This document shows, piece by piece, positions 34,540 to 44,917 of a stretch of 64,000 nt of DNA (position 1 is the first letter of the stretch; each line of letters starts with the position of its first letter). Both the position numbers and the translations under genes were made by a program. Origin of the DNA: Eutreptiella sp. 'Long Island Sound 2002' (lineage: Eukaryota; Euglenozoa; Euglenophyceae; Eutreptiales; Eutreptiaceae); the NCBI GenBank assembly GCA_964036045.1, contig OZ038381.1, forward strand, positions 122,519,708 to 122,583,707, in the 5' to 3' direction. The notes beneath the pieces are model-generated. The model did no database searches and was not told where the DNA came from. It saw only the letters and a list, made by a program, of their open reading frames with translations.

Positions 34540-35300
34540 GGGGTTGAGTGCGTGCCCCCCAATCGTAGCAACGTGCATGCATAGGTAATACAAGCTTGTG
34601 TGCATGCCCCAAAGCAAAGCAAAGTACATACATTGGTGACGGGAGCGAGAGGGCACGAACCACAAAGGTGAAAAAGACAAGCTTGGGTGCATGTCCCACA
34701 ACATAGCAAAGTGTGTGCGTAGGTGCCAGAAGCTTATGTGCGTGCACCAAAACACGGCAAAGTGCATGCATAGGTGACAAAGGTATGAGAGCAAGAACCG
34801 GAAGACAAGGGGAAAAGCAAAGACCAAGGGCAGGAGGGGTAGAGTGCGTGACACAAAGGGTAGCAACGTGCATGCATACATGCTAGAAGCTTGAATTTGT
34901 GCCCCAAAACAAGGCAAAGTGCGTACAAGGGAGGCCAAAAAACAAAAAGACAAGAGGAGAAGGAAAGCGAGGCACAACAGACTGAGCGTGCGAACAAAGG
35001 AGAACCGGACAAGCTTTGGTGCGTGCTCCGAAACATAGCAAAGTGCAGGCGTAGGAGATAGGAGCTTGGGTGCATGCTGCAAAAAACAAAACGTTAACGG
35101 GTAAACGCAAAAGGTGGGGAAAACAGGGAAGGGAGCGCAAACAAACAAAGCAACGAAAGCACAAAGGAGAAAGAAACTTGAACATGTGTGTGCATGTGCC
35201 ATCACATGGCCAAGTGCGCATAAAGATGATAGGAGCTTGTGTGCGTGCACCGAAACATAGCAAAGTGCGTACATAGGAGAGAGGAGCATGAGTGCGAACT
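34540..35300. repeat. Repeat family F, tandem units with GTGCATGC
   Basis: Irregular tandem units of the form AGCTTGTGTGCATGC, then CCCAAAACATAGCAAAGTGC, then GTGCATAGGTGA. There are about ten copies, with unrelated inserts of 20-100 bases between some. GCATGC and TGCATGCA are self-complementary. No gene. Confidence 0.7.
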
Positions 35301-35599
35301 CCAACAAAACCACAACAACGGGCGAACATAGGCAAAGGAACAGAGAGAGGCGAGAATGGACCGAGGGAGCAAGAAGGAAAATTGCAAGGAGAGGGAGGCA
35401 GAAGCGGCCACAGGGGAGAGAAAATGCAGAAGAACCAGAGGGCCATGAATAGGCAGGGCAGAGTGATAAAAAGAGGGTAGAGTACAGCAAGGGAGCAAGG
35501 AGAGCGGAGAGCAAAAGGCGGCGGAGAAGAAAGAGGAGCAGCAAGGGGCGCGCGCAAAAAGCCAAAAACAAAACGAAAGAAATAAAGCACCGCCGACCA
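35301..35599. other. Purine-rich spacer
   Basis: About 300 bases of GGAGAGAGG-, AAGAAGG- and AGCAAGGG-like sequence between families F and D1. No coding or structural feature stands out. Confidence 0.5.
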
Positions 35600-37720
35600 G
35601 GTTCAACTCTAATGCCCTGGACTGGAACATACGGGGCGGAGCAAGAGTGGTGAGTCACTCTGCGCCCGGACTGGATCAGCCGGGAAAAGGGGTGACAAGA
35701 CGCCCTAGACTGGAACATCAGGGGCAGAACAAAGTCCCAAGAACCCGGCCAACTGGACTGGACCATCCGGGCGACTGCGGACTGACGCCCCGCACTGGAT
35801 CATCCGGGGCGGAAACAGCATGCCGAGCCGCCACCCCACGGACTGGATCATCCAGGGGACAAGTGGCAGGACGCCGTGGACAGGAACGTCTGGGGCTGAT
35901 CCACCGCAGACGCAACAGCACAATCCCCAGGACTGAGGCATCTGGGGAATGAAGGAAAGACGCCCCGGGCTGGATCATCGGGGATGGATCGAGAAAGAGG
36001 AGAGACGAACCCACCAACCCAGGCTTTGAACATCCGGGGAAGGAGACCCAGAGAACAATGCACGAGGAGACGGCAGAAGAAGGCGAAGCCCGGCATCAAG
36101 AGGAAGGAAGATTGGAGTGAAGCGCAGGACTGGGGAAGTCTGGGTAAGAAAGACAAGGTGTCCAGGACTGGAACATCCGAGGCTGATCAACAAGGACGAG
36201 CTGCCGGCCCCCGGACTGGATCACCTGGGGACAAGTGGAAGGACGCCCCAGAAAGGAACATCTCGGGCTAATCAACAGCGGACGCAAGAGCCCCTGGAGT
36301 GGAGCATCTGGGGAAGGCAGGCAAGACGCCCCCGACTGGATCATCCAGGCTGGATCAAGAAAAAGGAGGCACAAACCCGCCAGCCCAGGACTGAATCATT
36401 CCGGGAAGGGGGGCCAGAGACGGGTGGAGGAAGAGACGGTAAGAAAAAGGCGAACCCCGGCATCAAGAGCAAGGAAGAGTGGACTGAGGCACAGGACTGA
36501 AGCGTCCGGGAAAAGAAGACAAGGCGTCCCGGACTGGATCATCCGGGGCTGATTAAGAAAGAGGAGCCGCCACGCCCCAGTCTGTTTTATCCGGGGAAAG
36601 GTGACAGGACTCCCTGGACTGCAACATCTGGGGCTGATCAGCAGCGGATTCAAGACCCCCAGGATTGGAGCATCCGGGGAATGCAGGGCGGATCAAGGAA
36701 GGGGAGACACGAGCCCAAGACTGGACACGTACGGGGAAAGGAGACGAGGGCTGCATGATCCGGGGCTGATCAGGAAGGAGGAGCCACCAGCACACCAACC
36801 CCAGACCTTGATCAACCGGGGAAGGGGGGCCAATAACTGGTGGTGGAGGAGACGGTCAGGAGGAGGCGGAGCCCGGCAGCAAGATGAAGGACAAGTGAGG
36901 GGCATCCGGGGAATGAAGACATGACGTGCAGGACAGGATCATCCGGGGCGGATGAAGAAGGAAGGGCCGCCAACCCACCAACCTCAGGACTGGAGAGGGG
37001 GGGCCAACGAACGGTTGGGAAGGATATTGTCAGAATAAGGCGAAGTACGGCAGCAAGAGGAGGGAAGATTCGACTGAAACCCAGAAATGGAGCATCCGGG
37101 GAACGAAGACAAGACATTGCGGAATGGACTATTCGGGGCGGATCAAGAAGGAGGAGCAACCTATTCCCGGACTGGATCATCCGGGAAAGGGCGGCCAGCG
37201 ACCGGTGGCGGAGATGACGGTCAGAAGAAGGCGAAGCAGGGCAGCAACAAAAGGGAAGAGAGGGGGCCAGCAACCGGTGGCGAAGAAGAATGTCAGAATA
37301 AGGCAAGTACGGCAGCAAGAAGAGGGAAGAGTGGAGTGAAGCCGAGGAGTGGAGCATCCAGGGAACGAAGACACAAGACCCGGAATGGATCAACCATGGT
37401 GGATCAAAAAGGGGGAAACACCAACCCGCCAACCCCAGGACTGGATCATCCGGGGAAGGGGGGCCAACGATCGCTGGTGAAGGGAACGGTCAGAATGAGG
37501 CAAAGCGTGCCATCAACAGGTGGGAAGCGTGCAGTGAATCCTGGGACTGGACAAGTCCGGGGACAGAAGACAAGGTGTTTCAGACCGGAACATCCGGGGC
37601 TGATCAAGAAGGAAGAACTGCCAGCCCCCCTGACTGGATCATTCGGCGACAAGTGGCAGGATGCCCTCGCCTGGGGAACATCTGGGGCTGTTCAACAGGC
37701 CACGCAACAAGAGAAAGGAA
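35600..37720. repeat. Hairpin-core minisatellite, array D1
   Basis: About 30 degenerate units centred on GGACTGGATCATCCGGGG or GGAACATC variants, with linkers such as GATCAAGAAGGAGGAGCC and AAGGGGGGCCAACGACCGG. Good copies form CCCGGA-N8-TCCGGG: 36,528-36,533 pairs with 36,542-36,547, and 37,166-37,171 pairs with 37,180-37,185. Others keep the fold with different bases (CCCCG at 35,963-35,967 with CGGGG at 35,979-35,983). The related array D2 lies at 57.4-58.1 kb. Confidence 0.8.
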
Positions 37721-38411
37721 GAGAAGAATGAAGCCCGCACTTTCTAAGTGTCCATTTTGTTTTCATTTTAACAGAACTTTACTGATGTAGGGGACCCGGG
37801 CACGTCGCATCCAAAAACCTGCGTCCAACATTTATCACCAGGAGACAGCCGCCAAAGTGCGCCGACAGCTCCAAGCTGTTTGTCAGAGCGCTGATTGAAA
37901 CCACGCAGACCGCCTTGTTGACTTCGTTCGTACTTTCTGGAGTTCTACAGAGCCAACTACAATACTGCATGGAACTGGAAGATCTTTTTGAACAAGCTCC
38001 GCTTTTTGCGCGTTAGCCTGCACCAGCTGCTTCTCCAGTGCCAAGGGTTAGCGGCATTAGTCAGGAACTGATGTACTGTCACCGACGTTACCCTGTCTCT
38101 GCATTAGCAATGCTTCATGAAACGGGAACCAAGCCCTTGAAAGACATTCTGGTATCTGCCTGCGGCCATGAAGACAATAGCTGTCCAATTGCCGCTCCAC
38201 AAACAGCGTCCAAGCCGCCGACAATTGTCGTGAGAACACACCGAAGGACATGCAACTCAGGCCTAGTACCCTAACTGGAGGAAACACCTGTCCCCAACCC
38301 AGTCGCAGAAGCCGCCAGCAGGACAAACAACAATGAAGAGCCTCATTTCAATGTGATACGCCCCAAGGAACCCAAACAGCCCAAAAAGCATAACTGTTTT
38401 GCTACTTCTCT
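37721..38411. other. Mixed-composition spacer before the interrupted frame
   Basis: Composition is close to neutral, unlike the arrays. A pyrimidine tract ending TTTTCATTTTAACAG (37,758-37,772) resembles a 3' splice site, but no convincing exon follows: only 37 open codons in one frame. Short frames on both strands to 38.3 kb lack recognisable domains. Confidence 0.4.
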
Positions 38412-38898
38412 GTGCTTGCACCTATGGTTTCCTTGAAAAGAGCAATATCTCCAGTCCGCCCAAGACTACGTACTCGAAAGCACAGACGGCATACACAAAA
38501 AAGAACCGCATTCTGCCGCAGGGTCCCTCCACGACCTCCCAGGATCCGTCAAACGAAACGGGCTCCGCCGCCAATAAACGTTTGGAAAATCAGGCATGAC
38601 TGCATGCCACACGCAACAACGAGACCCTTGTCTGCATATTCCTCAACTTCTCCAATTTGCACCAGCTTACCCCAGTCCTCTCCTCAGACGGAAGCCACCA
38701 AAGTTGACGACGCTGAGGCTTTGGACGAGGACAATAGCCTGCCACCGCTTCAAAGTTCGTCCAGCAGCCAAGCTCTGACTTGCAGCTCACCCCAGTCGTC
38801 TTCTCGGACGGAAGTCATTAAAGTCGGCGATGGTGAGGATTTACACAAGGACAACAGCCTACCAACGCTTGAAAGTTCGTCCGGGAGCCAAGCTATAT
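38412..38898 (+). pseudogene. Reading frame interrupted by the chromovirus, 5' part
   Basis: The open frame here contains two copies of a roughly 38-residue repeat (PQSSPQTEATKVDDAEAL and SPQSSSRTEVIKVGDGED, each followed by D-N-S-L-P and a Ser/Gln-rich run). It is cut at 38,898 by the LTR element. Ignoring the insertion and one target copy, the same frame continues at 52,077 to a TGA at 52,214-52,216. The total is 627 bases, exactly 209 codons including the stop. No domain is recognised. The true start is uncertain; ATG 38,412 is simply the first in frame. The minus strand is also open across part of the junction, so the coding strand is not settled. The disruption is the insertion itself. 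Confidence 0.4.
38895..38898. repeat. Target-site duplication, left copy (ATAT)
   Basis: ATAT directly precedes the TGAAGC start of the 5' LTR and recurs at 52,073-52,076 after the 3' LTR. Confidence 0.8.
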
Positions 38899-41253
38899 TG
38901 AAGCCGGTTCGGACCCCCGTGGCCATCTTGGGGTCACTTGGGGTGTGTATCTATGTGCCGGCAAGCCGCCATTGGCCGATATCATACTCTCCCATCCGCC
39001 TGATCTAACCCGATGTGATAGTGTGATAGGTTTGGCCATTCCGGCTATGAGTGGCCATATTCAGTACCGAGGCGCCGCCAGCTGAGATTTATATATCAGA
39101 ATATCAGGAATCAACAGGGTTTTATTATCATGATGTTTCCGTAATCGTTCAGCCTTTCGTTCTGATGGTCAAGGTATCGGCGACCGTCAGTTGGCTGGCG
39201 ATTTTGCGTTAACCGATTGGTTAACTGTTATTTCCAGATATTTTGGCGGATACTCCGTTGAAGGGTCAGATTTCATCAGCGAAGGGTTCGTTGCTTCCGC
39301 AACTTTCTAAATAAGCACTCGAAATTTTAATCTGAATTTTTCGCGATGTCGAAATCGGATTTTCGACTTCGACATCGCCGCACTTGATTTTCTCTTCTTC
39401 GAGTGGTCATACTCTTTTCCCTATGCCCGAATCAGGTTTCCCTTATACTTGCCACCCATTTGACTTGGAGATATAAGGGAAACAAAAGTGAATCTTGGGA
39501 CCACTTTGAAGGGCCATATCTACGAGCGAGTGTGAGGAAAGAGGATAAAAAAGGTTGCGTTGCAAGCACCTTGGTCTCAACTTAATTTAGAAAGCATCAA
39601 ACGCCTTTGGTGTGTACACATGCCCGGTCTAGCAAGGGATAATGGTCAAGAGGGTATAAAGTGATATATAACTCTTGGACCGCGCAACCGAATATTTTAA
39701 TGCGACTTTCGAGTGTACCGCATGAGTGTTGGGGTTGCATAGATACTTTCCTTGGGTTCCTACGCATTCTTAACGTGAAGTTATGTCCACGGAGGGACAT
39801 GGCATATCATGGTGGGAGCCACTTTTGAGGGTATGTTTTTATATGCATGGTATATGTCTTGATATGCTCACGCCCATGTTATATATCTTCGTGTGGCCGA
39901 AGAGATGGGGAGCCACACGTGACAAGGGCTTTGCCCATGTCCGAATTGTGGAATTCAAAGCGCTAGACCAAGTCTACCGCGTATGTATTGCTCATGGTAT
40001 GTTTGACAAAGAGATCCATGAGTGCACTCCCATTTTCATGGGGCATGTAGATATTAGTGGCGAAGGTATCTCCATGCGCCCGATTGGGGATCCAAGTGGC
40101 GGAATTGTTCGCAAATGGTTCCAATCATTTGTGTATTGAACCATGAGCGGATATCATGGGTGAGCATAGAGATATACTATCATGACAACTTTGTATTTGG
40201 ACATACTTTCATGTTTTTGACCTCAATTGTTGCTCATTTTTGTGTTTTATGTGCTCAACTGGTCGGCTAACAGTAAAGTGCCTAGAGATCTGTGAACTCT
40301 GGTATGTTGCTTATTTGTTAGCATATGCTTCGGTGTTGCACCTCACCATATGCCGGGTCAAGTGGTCACTTTGGCTTGGCACACGGGGCCTCACAAAATT
40401 AGGTCTCAAACTCATGAGCTGACTTGTGAAGCATGCCATGTACATAACTGGAGAGATTTCGGAGCCAATGATGGAATATTCTTGGGCATGGACCTTTGGT
40501 CTATATCACCCTTGTATACTACTTTCTGGTTTGACACATGCATGGAGCATTTGGATATTTGCCGTATGCATTTTTGAGTATATAATTGAATTTGGGCACT
40601 ATGGTGTGATTGGCCTGATTTGCTAGGTTATGAGGTCATCGTCATGGGGCAGTTCTCCAAGCCCATTCGACTCCAAGTCCAACCAAGGTTATGTCAGGGT
40701 AGGGCATGGTCCTGAGTGCCACTCTAGGCCATGACACGCCACATTCCCCATTGGGCTAGGATTTAGAGGCTTAGGAGTGAACACATTTTTGGGGTTCATG
40801 TAGTGACTTGTGACACATGGCATTTAGCCATCTTATTTGATTGGGTTCAGGGCATCATGTTGTTGAGTCAAGGGAAGGTCTTGAGTCCAGGGAATGAGGG
40901 GTCTATGGCTGTGAATGTGTACCTTTCCATCTGTCCCCAGCTTTGCTTTATTTGTGTTCATATGCCAATTTCAGGGCTTTCTTCTTTGGTGCAATTCTTG
41001 TACATGCCCGCCATCGTGAGACCATCGATGTGCTGAACGAAAGCCCGCCATTTGGATTGGATTGTGGATTGGGTCATTGCTGTATTTGTGGGATCTGGTT
41101 GCTGTTTCAGGGTTGAAGGAGGATTTTATTTTCTATATTTTTGGATTTGGACCCTGGAAATTGAAGAATGCAATCGTTGATCCGGAGTAAATCAGCAGGG
41201 GTTAAAGGCGGAGGGGGCACAGCGGGGGCCGGTCCTGGTAGGGACCTTCTTTA
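38899..41253 (+). repeat. 5' LTR
   Basis: Begins TGAAGCCGGTTCGG and ends GGGACCTTCTTTA, 2,355 bases. It matches 49,741-52,072 throughout. The left end is the usual TG, but the right end is TA rather than CA. Relative to the 3' LTR it has about 24 extra bases near 38,988-39,012. A 110-codon open frame near 39,810-40,139 is present in both LTRs, but most of its differences are amino-acid changing, so I do not call it a gene. Confidence 0.92.
39655..39660 (+). promoter_or_regulatory. Candidate TATA box in 5' LTR
   Basis: TATAAA within AGGGTATAAAGTGATATA, conserved at 50,473-50,478 in the 3' LTR. It could place the transcription start some 30 bases downstream; no other promoter evidence is visible. 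Confidence 0.25.
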
Positions 41254-41265
41254 TGGTAGCAGAGG
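41254..41265 (+). promoter_or_regulatory. Primer-binding site, initiator Met tRNA type
   Basis: TGGTAGCAGAGG starts at the first base after the LTR. It is complementary to the CCTCTGCTACCA 3' end known from eukaryotic initiator methionine tRNAs, the usual primer for Ty3/gypsy elements. There is no spacer between LTR and site. Confidence 0.8.
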
Positions 41266-41641
41266 CTTACCTGCTGCCCCTACCAACCGCCGACCCGGGG
41301 AGTTGGGCCCTTATGAGCCCTGCCCAAGTACGCCCCGGGTGCGTATTGTGGACTCGGTGGAGACCACGCCGGAGATTGGAGCCATAGAAGAACCGAGACG
41401 TTCAAGAGCATGGCGAACTCCGGAAGGTGAAGCCCGAAGAGAAGTACGACATTCGGGAAGAGGAGGACGTGACATGGAGGACTTGGTCTCCATGTGTGAG
41501 CGTCGCTGCCGAAAGGCATGCAACCTCCGGTCCGCCGCGAAGGACTCCGATGAAGCATGCCATTCAGGCAGCAGTGGATGACGGGCCCGGCGCTACCGGA
41601 AGCGCGGGTCACCCAAGTCTGCGGCAAGGGACGCTGGGGCT
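41266..41641 (+). other. Leader in the gag frame, ended by TGA
   Basis: The gag-pol frame is already open here (and back to ATG 41,168 inside the LTR) until TGA at 41,579-41,581, then open again into gag. The peptide is Arg/Gly/Pro-rich with no domain. It may be an untranslated leader that happens to be open, or an N-terminal extension of gag. Confidence 0.45.
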
Positions 41642-43663
41642 ATGGACACGGACCCCAGCCCGGTCAGGCTGTGGGAATCCGAAGGGCACTCCGAGGGCTA
41701 TCGGACAGCCTATGAGCCACCCTCGGAGTCGGAGGAGACGGCCAGACCGCCCACAAGGGCGAAAACGGCCCCAGAGCCCGCCCTGAAGCACGACGCCGAG
41801 GGCTTGGAGAGGCCAGCCAGGGCCATGACGGCACCTGTGCCCCGGCACACGGGGCCAGAGACGGACGCCATAGGCGATACGCCCATGGGTGATGAATCTG
41901 AGGCGCCGGGAACCGCGGGATGCGCTGGAGCAGGTGGAAATCACGCTGAGTGCCACTGCGAGCACGTGTCGTTACTCATCGGCAAGTACCCAAAGATGGG
42001 GATGGACGCCATCGTTCATCGCCTAGACCGCCTGGACAACGCGAAGGACGGTCTAGAGGAGGACGTCGCGGGGATCCTGGATGACCAGTCGGCCGCGGAG
42101 AACCACATGGAGGAGCTGCGAGCGGAACGGGACCGGTACCCGGAGAATCTGGAGCTGGCCCTGGAGAAGCAGCAGCGAGTGGTGGACAGCCTCCTTTACC
42201 TGGTGGAGGACATGTCGGGACGCCTGAAAAGGCTGGAGGAGCTACAGCCCCTCGCCTCGGGTCCGGAGCTCCCGGCAAAGCCGGCCGCGGTAGAGCTCGT
42301 GGAGCGGGTTAAGACCCTCAGGAGCGCCATGGAGAAACCCATGGGCGGCCCTGCAGAGGCACCATACGCTCCTCCGCGTGTTGACCCGGGTGCGCTGCCG
42401 TTTGTTCCCATGTTCAGCGAATCCACAATGCTCGGGGAACACACGGCACCGGCTGGGTCCATGCGGGAAGGGCACGTAACCACGGACCCGAGGAGCCTGA
42501 CGGTACATATGTCCCATGCCGCCCAGGATGTACCGATCACGACGAATATGGTAGTTTATGCGGAAGAGAAGAACGAGAGCCAGACCATGCAGGGGCAAAC
42601 AATGGGAAGCGCCGACGGACATGGTCGAGGTCATCCAGGCGGAAACCTGTGGGCGAAGGACCCCAATACGGGGATATCGACCGCCGATGGAGCAAATCCT
42701 TCCCGCATTCCAAACCCCATGGGTTCAGGCCCAACTGGACCGCACTCCATGGAGGAGAGGGATGTACGGGGAGTGTACTCACATCCCCCGGCCACAGGTG
42801 GTATCCGTCTCGGTGGAGTGGTGGCTGGTGACGTCGGAGACGCCATCAGGATTGACGACCTCAGGGGAATCAAAATCCCCTACTACGATGGCAACCCCTC
42901 CAACCTGGATGACTTCATCCTGGATTGGGAGGACTTTGCCGAGGAGGTCGTCGGCGAGATGCGGGGAGCGCCGCGGGATAAGTGGGTATGCCGGACATTC
43001 CCACACCGCCTGGCGCAGGACCTGAAGGAGGAGCTGCGGGATCAGATCCGGGAAGGACTGATCAGGACGGAGCAGGCCTGCCTCCAGTGGTTGGAGGATG
43101 AGGAGCGGGTGGACGCTCCGAACCAGAAGCTGGAGGACCTGTGGTCCATCCCATTGCCGCACGACCGCGGTGTGTTGGGGGTCCGGGAGTGGAACCGGTA
43201 TCTGCGGAAGTACCGCAGATGCCTCAAGCTGGTGGAGGACTGGAACGAGGCCAGCGAGATCCGCCACCTCCTGAAGGACGTCCTCCCCGGCAACTGGAGG
43301 AGGAGAGTGGAGGACGAGGAGAAGAAGCGCGCCAAGAAGCGGGTGGCGGTAAGGATCATGGCGGCGGAGGATACCCATGCGGGTATCATGGAGTTCTTCA
43401 GGAGGAACCTGGGCGAACCCAATCGGATGTTGGGACTGAAGAACGCCGTGTACGTGGAGGTGTTTGGAGACTCCATGGGGCAAAGGTTGCTGCGCCTCAA
43501 CAATGTGGAGTGGAGGCGCGGGGAGCCGCTGAGGATGCAAGTCATCTTCGCCCGCATGAGCCTTGACGAGATCGTGAAGTACATCACGGTGGAGTTGAAG
43601 CTCAACGCGAAGAACGGGGCCAACGTGCAGGATCGACATGCTCATGGACAACGAGGCCACTGA
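41642..43663 (+). pseudogene. gag: Chromovirus gag, matrix/capsid part
   Basis: ATG 41,642 opens 673 codons to TGA 43,661-43,663. Residues about 110-205 are charged and probably coiled-coil (LDRLDNAKDGLEEDVAG ... QQRVVDSLLYLVEDM). A Pro/Gly-rich middle follows. From about residue 408 comes the retrotransposon gag capsid domain: IKIPYYDGNPSNLDDFILDW, then alternating helices with LPGNWRRRVEDEEKK and a G-E-P-N-R-M-L-G-L loop. Gag assembles the virus-like particle that packages element RNA. The TGA stands between capsid and nucleocapsid; the same frame continues at once. The start was chosen as the first ATG after the upstream in-frame TGA. Confidence 0.8.
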
Positions 43664-44281
43664 GAAGACCGCCATCATCGGGAGATCCAGGAGGACACGG
43701 CCAACTCCGCGGAGGCTGGTAGTGGAAGTGGCCAAGACCACTGGACCGGGTCCCGGGAGGATCATGAGGAGGCCCACTTCTTCGCGTTTGTGGCGCACAA
43801 CGTGAGGAACCATGGGCAGGATGGGTCCAGATGGAGCCAGGTGGGACCCAATAAGAGCAGTGCGCCAAGGAGGATCGGGAACCCACCGCTCTCGTTCCGG
43901 GAGTACAGGTCTCAGCACGACGGGTGCTGGGTCTGTTATGGCAAGGGAAACAACCATGCACACGACCACCGTCAGTGCAAGGTGTATGAGGCGGACAAGA
44001 AGGCCTACTTCGCAGCCCACCCCGAGAAAAAGCCCAAGGAGCAGCGGATTTCCGATTGGAAGGCGAAGGGCGGAGACGGGGGAAAAGGCCAAGGCAAAGG
44101 CCAAGGAAAAGGCAGAGGAAGAGGCTATGGTGGTGGACCTGGCCAAGACCGACGAGTGAGGTTGATCGAGGAGGTTGCTGAGGACATGTTGAGGACGTTG
44201 GAGGAACTCAAAGCCCAGCAACGTGGTGGACAAAGTCCTGGCGGATCGCAGCTGGAAGGGGCTGCGGGAAGCCAAGTCTAG
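43664..44281 (+). pseudogene. gag: Chromovirus nucleocapsid part of gag
   Basis: In phase with the preceding gag frame after its TGA. It carries a zinc-knuckle-like segment CWVCYGKGNNHAHDHRQC (about 43,927-43,980). Spacing is Cys-x2-Cys-x8-His-x4-Cys, longer between the second Cys and His than the common Cys-x2-Cys-x4-His-x4-Cys. A Lys/Gly-rich basic tail follows (KGQGKGQGKGRGRGYG, about 44,081-44,130), typical of RNA-binding nucleocapsids. The frame ends at TAG 44,279-44,281, the natural boundary before protease. Sequence just 3' of the TAG can fold (GAGGAG at 44,281-44,286 with CTCCTC at 44,316-44,321). Confidence 0.7.
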
Positions 44282-44917
44282 AGGAGCCCCCACGGGAGTG
44301 GGACCTCGGAGGTCTCTCCTCCGAAAATCAGTGGAATCCCAGGAAAAGGGAAGGCACATCGGGTGCCAAAGAAGGCTCCAGGAGAGCCAAAACCACTGAG
44401 TTTCGCCACTCCCAATCCCTGGAGGGCCCTGCCAAGGGAAGTACATGAGGGTATGGGACATGGCAAGAAGGAAGGAGCGACCACGGAGAGCCCCGTGGAC
44501 GGGCAGGACCAACCCAAGATCTACACCATCCGTGACCATACCCTTGAAGTCCTGTTGCACCCGGACGTGCTAGAGTTGCATGCCGTGAGAGTCGTCCATA
44601 CACCTCATGGCGACGAGCGGCAGTTGCACTTGAAAGTGCGAGTACAGTGCGGACGAGAGGAGAAGGTGGTGGATGTGTTGGTGGATAGGGGTGCCCAGGT
44701 GAGCCTGGTCCGAAGAGGGTTGTTTAAGGAGGAATTCCTGCAGCCCAGCCGGAGACCGGTCCGCCTGAAGGTCGCCAACGGAGAGATTATGGGTGGTGGC
44801 ACCCATGAGGCCACTATTAGTATGAAATTCTGGGAGCCTGAGCGCTTGAACCGCCCTGATCAGGCGAAGAGAAGCACTCTATCCAGGAACTTCTATGTGG
44901 CCGACATTACCGATTAG
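44282..44917 (+). pseudogene. pro: Chromovirus aspartic protease
   Basis: Still the same frame. The retropepsin core lies at about 44,520-44,917 and on past the stop. V-D-V-L-V-D-R-G-A-Q-V-S-L-V (about 44,672-44,713) corresponds to the active-site loop, but the canonical Asp-Thr/Ser-Gly reads Asp-Arg-Gly (Asp codon 44,684, Arg codon 44,687). The C-terminal hallmark is split by TAG 44,915-44,917: N-F-Y-V-A-D-I-T-D lies before it and D-M-I-M-G-Y-D-F-M after it. Retropepsins cut Gag-Pol into mature proteins. Here both the substituted residue and the stop argue against activity. Confidence 0.75.

Noticed and set aside
37751-37772. Possible 3' splice site (pyrimidine tract ending AACAG)
   Set aside because: No credible exon follows and no matching donor could be linked.
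38915-38940. Partial resemblance of the LTR start (CCGTGGCCATCTTGG) to the dinoflagellate spliced leader
   Set aside because: Several mismatches and a gap. At this level a chance match in 64 kb is plausible, and no exact leader was found.
42779-44560. 593-codon minus-strand frame inside the chromovirus gag-protease region
   Set aside because: Antisense shadow of the gag-pro frame, with no domain.
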